Assembly: GCA_029844215.1 (NCBI GenBank)
Contig: CM056736.1
Span: forward strand, 54,373,562-54,437,561
Reading direction: 5' to 3'
DNA length: 64,000 nt
DNA from: Przewalskia tangutica
Taxonomy: Eukaryota > Streptophyta > Magnoliopsida > Solanales > Solanaceae
The first letter of the stretch is position 1. Every line of letters begins with the position of its first letter. Below the pieces are notes generated by a model. The model was not told the origin of the DNA and made no database searches. It was given only the letters and a program-made list of their open reading frames with translations. Positions 58,305-64,000 of the stretch are shown here, piece by piece. Made by a program: the position numbers and the translations under genes.

Positions 58305-60875
58305 ATGAGAAAGACAAAGCGATTTACACGCTCTAGCAATGATTCTGGTGGTTCCGGAGGTTCTTCGAAATCTAGATCCAAGAAAAAGAAAAAGAATGGT
58401 GGAAGTCCAACTATTGTTAAAGAGAACTAAATTCCAGTAATCTCAGACCCCACGGTGTTAGTACATGTCACTCCTGATATGCGTATTCCACTAGAACATG
58501 TGGTGGGTGCTATTACGTTACAAAAGATTCATGATTGGGGAAAAAGTATAGAGGTTGCTAGCCCGGACAGAAGCAAGTGTGAAGGTGAAGAAACTATGAA
58601 GGATACCCCTATCTCTGTCCACAAGCCTCAGGATAATGCCCCCTCCAAAGCTCCCGGCAAATCTTTAGAAGTTCGGACAACTATAGACACTCCATCCTCT
58701 CCTAGGAATGGCGTTACAAACGCGGGTAATTCTGTGAACTCCGGGACCACAACGGAAGAGAATGGCAACCACGGGAGCATAAAAATCTCATCTCTTAGAG
58801 GTATATTGCCCAGAAGAGCCGAAAAAGCTAGAAATTCTGGGCGAGGAATTTCAATCGGCGGAACATTGCATGAAGGTATTCTCGGGCCTAAACTGGGTCG
58901 GGTGGCGGGTCAAATGGACAAGGCGGGTCAGGAGGGTATCCATGGGTCTATGATTACTACTGGACCTCGGGGTACAATACATGATGTGGATACCGAAGAG
59001 TCATTTATTCCCAAGGAGCCTAGTAACTTACCTTTCTTAATTGGCGCGGGAGTCAAAGAGTCTATTGTCTTTAATGGGCAGCCTACTTCCGCGGGTGCCA
59101 AAGAGTCACACATCTCTAATAATCAGCCTTCTTTGAGCCCTCCTAGAACCACGAACCATTCCTTCCCCACCCTAACCATCTTTCTAAACGGACTTCAACA
59201 TAAGAATCCCAATATCCCATTTTCATTTACTTCTTCCTTGGACATTGGAAACGATAAGAACTTTCCACCTCTCTCCTCATCTACTTCCTCAATACCTCCC
59301 AGATTTCATAATGACACACCCCCACCCCCTTCCATAACATCACTCTCACCCGAAATGCCCGCCTCTTTCCCTACCCTCCCAAATGGCACTCGCATACTAA
59401 CTCCAGATGCGGGCCCAAGCTCTACCCCCTCTAACCCTATCACTCAGTCTACATTACCAAGAAGTACAGTAGGCAACATGCCCACTGATAATTCCAGATT
59501 TCATCATGTGCATCCATCCGGTGAGGCATCAAAGGGATAAGTACCCCCCTCTCAACGCAATGGGTCCCAATCCGCAAAAGAAAACCTATGCGGGAGTCTT
59601 TGCGGGTTCCAGACTTGAAGCAAAAGGAATGAAACTTCATTTCATTGATCAACAAGGATAAGATGTAGAACTAGAAGCTACGGATGAAGTCCCCTTCATT
59701 GAAACCTGGGGATATTGTCTCATAGACTGCTTCACGGGTCCTTTCCCGGGAAGAGAGGCGTTGAATTCTATTGTAAAGGGGTGGGGAGTTAAGTGTCGTA
59801 TCATCCCATACGGCAAAGGATGGACAATATTCAAATTCATGACGGAGGAGGAACGCACGAATGTGCTCCACGGAGGCCCTTATATGGCCTTTGGCAAAAC
59901 TATGATGTTAAAACCAATTGATAAATGAGTATTACTAACGGATGACTTATTCATGGATATCCCGATTTGGGTCACTTTCCATGACATCCCCCTTTCGGTT
60001 TGGAGTGCCTCAGGCCTTAGCAAGATTGCATCACGTGTGGGGAAACCTTTATACACAGATCAATTTACCAAGGAAAGGTCTAAGATGAACTATGCAAGAG
60101 TCTTGGTGGAAGTTGATGTTAGTAAAGAACCGGTCATAGAATTTGGTGTTAAACTGCCCGACAATCGAAGATAAATCCAAAAGGTGAAATATGAGAACTA
60201 CCCTGATTTTCGTTATCATTGCGCCTCTTTTGGTCACAACCATTTGAAGTGTAAGATACTGATGCAAGACAACACCACTCATGAAGCCCGGAAATCCGAC
60301 AACCCTTTAGTACCGTCTTGCAATGGAGTCGTTTCTTCTAGCTCTGGTCATCCTATGGTTGCGGGTTACACTGGTCCTCCTAACACTGATCCACCACTCT
60401 CTCAGCAACCCGTGGGTAGTGTTAACTTGATGGAGGTTGAGAATATTGTGCATTCTGTACCGCATATTCCCGGAAGTGTTGGGGAGGCACTAAACCTTCA
60501 ATCCCTCCGACTGCGGGTCTTCCTGGCTCTTCGTGCTTACGGGTATCACTTGAGGGGTCCTCTGATCAGCTTCCCTATACTGCTATTGTGAAACATGAGA
60601 GGCTTAGTAAGGACACTTTACAAACTGAAAGGAGCACATCATCTGACCCGCAGACTCCTCTAGATGTGGGTTCTTGTAGGAATTCTAATGAAGAGCTTAT
60701 CCTCGCAACACGTTGCATAAACTTTGAGCGCGGTGAGCATAGCACTTTTGAGACCCCTGCCTTGGCTTCTAATGACAAGGATGAAGGATGGAAAGAAGTT
60801 ATTCCAAGGAGAAATAGCAGTTTGGCAAGAAATGCGAAGCGCGGGGGTGCTACTAAACCCTCCATTGTTTCCTAA
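58305..60875 (+). pseudogene. LINE ORF1 (DUF4283, zinc knuckle), disrupted
   Basis: Nucleic-acid-binding protein that coats LINE RNA. Start MRKTKRFTRSSNDSGG at 58305, followed by a basic tract (SRSKKKKKN) that looks like a nuclear signal. An in-frame TAA lies at 58428-58430; the frame is then open to 59540 through a long Ser/Pro/Thr-rich, probably unstructured region. After a frame change the DUF4283 domain runs from about 59650 to 60170 (WGVKCRIIPYGKGWTIFKF; MDIPIWVTFHDIPLSVWS), with stops at 59659-59661, about 59926 and 60172. A CCHC-like motif near 60205-60250 reads RYHCASFGHNHLKC, its first Cys replaced by Arg. Another frame change near 60530 leads to the C-terminus, ending at TAA 60873-60875. 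Confidence 0.82.
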
Positions 60876-61529
60876 TGAAAATTCTTTGTTGGAATGTCCG
60901 TGGTCTTTGCGGACAGAGGGATAGGGCAGCCACATAAACTCTTGTGTGTAGGATTGCAAAACAGCATGATGTGGCTTTGGTCTGCCTAATAGAAACTAAA
61001 TTCAACCGATTACGGATGGACTCTTTTGCTTCTCAAAGATTCCGTGCTTGGAAATTTTGCTCCAACATAGATTTCATTGATGGCGGAAGATTGCTACTAC
61101 TATGGGACCCCTCCAGAGTTAGTTTTGATGTGCTTGGTATGGACTCTCAACATATCCATGTCCAAGCACGTTGTAATATTTCTCAAGTGTCCTTTCTTGC
61201 TACGTTTGTGTATCCGGTCTATAGCATTCCGGAACGAAGGAAACTTTGGCACCATCTCACCCACTTGGGTACGGGTATTGTCATGCCTTGGATGATCATT
61301 GGAGATTTTAACACTTATTTCTACCCTCAAGACAAGGCCGGTGGTCCTCCACTCACGCCTTATGCACTTAGGGACCTCGGGGAATTCAGAATTGCTCACG
61401 GACTTGATGACACTCCTTCTAAGGGGTCCATCTACACTTGGACGAATGGCTCAATTTGGTCCAAGCTTGATAGAGTGTTAATGAATCAGCATTGGAGTGA
61501 CTTGAACCTTGAATGCTCAGCAAACTTTT
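60875..61529 (+). pseudogene. LINE ORF2 endonuclease, truncated
   Basis: N-terminal APE-like endonuclease that nicks the target for priming. Begins at ATG 60875, overlapping the last base of the ORF1 stop (TAATG). Motifs: MKILCWNVRGLCG at the start, CLIETKFNRLR near 60980 (catalytic Glu), MIIGDFNTYF near 61294 (catalytic Asp-Asn), GSIYTWTNG near 61425 and SKLDRVLMN near 61463. One TAA is in frame at 60935-60937. F interrupts it about 218 codons in, before the final His motif can be seen and before the reverse transcriptase. Confidence 0.85.
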
Positions 61530-62672
61530 TGTCACGACCCGTTCCGGGGCCCGTGACTGGTGCCTTACCCCGGGCACCCTAGTGATACAACATCAGAGAA
61601 AAACCAGCGGAAATAAAAACTTAAACATTCAAATAGACATGGATCAAGATAAAAGAAAATAGGCCAACCAAAACAGTTGCCTTTCAACATATATATATAT
61701 AGACATTTGAACAGTTACAATCCTTACAACCCTGCCCACAATTACTCTGGACCTCTAAGATTTTTACAACAACTATGACGGGACAGGGCCCCGCCATACC
61801 CCTGAATGTACAAGAACCTACAGACTCAGGGTAACATACCGAAAGATAAGCCTCCGAAAGAACGGAGCTTCCCAATACGCTGAAATGTGATCCTAAACGC
61901 GGGGATCGACAGCCGATGTACTTCTACCTGCGGCATGAACGGCCAGAAGGAGGTCAAGCAAGTACCAAGTATGTGAATCGAAAATCGTAAATGAAATCAT
62001 AATAGTCTATATAAAGCGGGAGATATGTATGATAACCAAACTACGATTACCTGACATATAAACGATCATATCAAGTCGTGGACTCACGCCTCCAAATCAT
62101 CATTCGTGCGGTGGAATTCCTTCCTCACCGCGTGATCTATGATATAACAACACCAAGGAATATAACTGAACACCAGGTCCCACCTGTGTTATAAAAACCG
62201 TACGGGGAAAGTATAACTACCAGATCCGCCCGTACCAATAATACTGTACAACCATATCATGAAGCTGACACGTGGCAAGTGCAATAGCCTCCACCAGCTC
62301 CTCCCTGTGCCACGTAGCGGCGGGGCAAGTGAATCGCCACGCACTGATCACAACCGTAAGTCACGGCTCCATCCAAACACCGACTCGCGAAGGCGACGCG
62401 TGGCAAGTGCAATAACCGCTACGGATCCACCGCATCACGTGGCGGCGGGGCAATAAACAGGCACGCGCGATCACAACCGTAGGTCACGATACTTCGTCGC
62501 GAAGCTGACACGTGGCAAGTGCAATAACCGCTACCAGATCCACCTGCGTCACGTAGCTGACGGGGGCAAGTAAACAGGCTACGCACCCGATCACAACCGT
62601 AAGTCACGATACTTCGCCATGAATAACCATAATGGTCACATGTCCACAGAATCCATCATCGGTGTAGACATG
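61530..62672 (-). repeat. F: Ty3/gypsy LTR (minus), 3'-terminal part
   Basis: Plus strand opens TGTCACGACCCGTTCCGGGGCCCGTGACTGG, the reversed LTR end of the B/D group, with the terminal hairpin GGTGCC...GGCACC (61559-61578). CTTTT at 61525-61529 would be the target duplication. About 1.14 kb in, it is broken by G. It contains its own array at 62260-62625. Confidence 0.85.
62260..62625 (-). repeat. About 112-128-bp tandem array in F, three units
   Basis: GACACGTGGCAAGTGCAATA occurs at 62267 and 62507, with GACGCGTGGCAAGTGCAATA at 62395. Each unit also has (T)CACGT(A/G)GC and GATCACAACCGTAAGTCACG. CACGTGG G-box cores therefore repeat through the array. Confidence 0.8.
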
Positions 62673-64000
62673 TGTTATACCCCGTGTTTCCAGAGTATGT
62701 ACGTAAGGGACGTACGTAGAAATTTGAAACTTTTAAAAGTGGCTTGGCCGAAATTATTTGTTCACAACACCCGATTAGAGTCGTTTTTAGAAGAAACGTT
62801 TCCACAGCTTTCGTAGGGTAAAAAACGGCTATGTCATTTGTAATTTTTGCGGATTTTTACGAGAGACGGAATATTTTGGACCAAAGAGAGGGCGACACTT
62901 GTCACCCTCAAGTTGGCGGTTTGCTTGGCCGAAAGTGGGACGTTTTGGCTAGCTTTCTTGGCCTTGTTTTGTGCCTTGTTTTGTGCCTTGTTTTGTGCCA
63001 TGTTTTGTGGAGTAGGGATAGGGTGCACTTGGCTTGATCTTGGCCTTACACTTGCCTAACACATGGCTTGATCTTGTCCATTGGTTGGCCCTTGGCTTCC
63101 CTATAAATACCCCTCCCTTTGTTGAAGACTTCATCATCCAAATGTGTTCTAAGTCTTGAAATCCTTCCCCTCTCCTCTTGTTTGACTCTCGCCCAAGAGC
63201 CCCCCCCCCTAGTAAAGGCCCTTGGCGAAACCCTCCCTTTGAGTGGCCTTTGTGGCGAGAGCCTCCTCTCCTTTGGGGTGCTAGCCGTGGGGTACCCCCC
63301 CCCCTAGCCTAGTTGCTTTCGTATAATACCCCCCCTCTTGGTAGAAATACTTCTCCAAGTATTGTTATAATGCCCAAAATACCTTAGCCTTTACCTTGTT
63401 GTATTCCAAAAGTTACCCCTATCTGAAAAGCGAAATACTATTATACTTCCGTCGGTCCACAAAACCGAAACCCTAGGAAAATCTCCATGGGTAGTTGGCG
63501 TAGTAAGTAGAAGTTGGGTAGACCTTCTAAGGGTTGTTTGGAGCGGGTCGGAGCGCACGGAGTAGGAGCTAAACCTTGCTCAGGATCGACATTTAAACTC
63601 GGATAATTATGGGCTTATCGAGGTAAATATCTTGTCCCTCTATTGTAATTGGAAATTACATGTTTGTTAGACTATATAGTTGAAGTATACTATATATAGA
63701 ATCGAACGTTGTTATCGTTGTCTTTTGACTTAAGCTGAATAATAAGAAACCTTTTCGAAAGAAGATCTTGAATTGTATTTACATGGGATTGTATTACTGA
63801 TAGACTTGGCAGACTTTTCGTGGAGTTGAATTGTACCCGTTCGGGTTAGATGTATAACCCCCCCTGGTTGGCTTGGTAGCCGGCCTCGATAAAGGAGGAG
63901 ATTTACGCTGTTGCGGGGGGGGAGGTGCTGCCGAATTTTCGGTAGAATGTTCTACGATGAGGTCTAAATATTAATAAGCGCCTTGTGGCCTTATAGGTTG
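62673..64000 (+). repeat. G: Ty3/gypsy LTR (plus), 5' part, inserted in F
   Basis: Starts TGTTATACCCCGTGTTTCC after ACATG (62668-62672), the presumed target duplication. Related to the C LTR: CCATTGGTTGG and TATAAATA (63102-63109), donor-like GGGCTTATCGAG|GTAAATATC near 63611-63631, GTATAACCCCC near 63851. A 12-bp repeat GCCTTGTTTTGT occurs four times (62961-63009). It runs off the window. Confidence 0.88.
62961..63009 (+). repeat. 12-bp tandem repeat in G LTR
   Basis: GCCTTGTTTTGT three times plus GCCATGTTTTGT, about 95-140 bases before the TATA box. Confidence 0.85.

Larger units (their letters stand above)
58168..61529 (+). mobile_element. L1-type LINE, 5' part, truncated by insertion of F
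   Basis: A non-LTR retrotransposon. Order: leader with a palindrome GAGAGAA-GT-TTCTCTC (58168-58183), ORF1 with a DUF4283 domain and CCHC-like motif, then ORF2 starting with an APE-type endonuclease. F interrupts ORF2 at 61530. Reverse transcriptase and tail should lie beyond G and F, outside the window. The exact 5' end and target duplication are not determinable here. Confidence 0.85.

Overview
The window is a stack of plant retrotransposons. I see no host gene, tRNA or rRNA. The mix points to a large-genome flowering plant: chromodomain-bearing Ty3/gypsy elements with 2.4-3.8 kb LTRs, an Ogre/TatV-like element with a tRNA-Arg-type primer site, and an L1-type LINE whose ORF1 has a DUF4283 domain. 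The Ogre leader motif (GCCTACGTAT...GAATCAG...CGTAGTTC) and the LTR end style suggest Solanaceae. That family assignment is from memory and moderate in confidence.

Layout. (1) 1-9949: a Tekay/Del-like chromovirus (T1, + strand) whose left LTR is cut by the window edge. It holds gag, protease, RT, RNase H, integrase and chromodomain, with several frame breaks. It sits in the leader of (2), an Ogre-like element on the minus strand. The Ogre leader is 9950-14162, and its LTR is 14163-16035 joined to 57067-57679. (3) That Ogre LTR was hit by a solo LTR 'A' (+, total about 3.2 kb, TSD GTTTT), which itself received three insertions. These are B (18345-37273, minus, TSD TGTAT/TATAT), D (37495-46579, minus, TSD ATGCG) and E (46963-56726, plus, TSD CTCCA). 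B contains C (20912-30556, plus, TSD TTCGG). (4) 57680-58160: a spacer with small hairpin repeats. (5) 58168-61529: an L1-type LINE, cut within its ORF2 endonuclease by F (minus LTR, 61530-62672). F is in turn split by G (plus LTR, 62673 to the window end).

Boundaries rest on TG...CA ends and matching 5-bp target duplications for A, C, D and E (B has one mismatch). Insertion order is therefore readable: Ogre, then A, then B, D and E, with C after B. T1 and E carry gag and the pol domains. B and D carry only gag, and C carries gag remnants plus an integrase C-terminal fragment, so B, C and D look like non-autonomous partners of a T1/E-type element.

The most interesting signals are structural. 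Several inverted repeats recur at equivalent places in different LTR families, with paired changes that keep the stems: near the LTR 3' end, in the LTR leader, and just before the polypurine tract. An array of covarying hairpins lies in the Ogre leader. The LINE has a UAATG stop/start overlap between its ORFs. A strong caution also emerges: paired LTRs disagree again and again exactly at CAG/CTG sites (CAG to CGA, CTG to CG). This looks like methylation-linked consensus error, so many frameshifts here may not be real.
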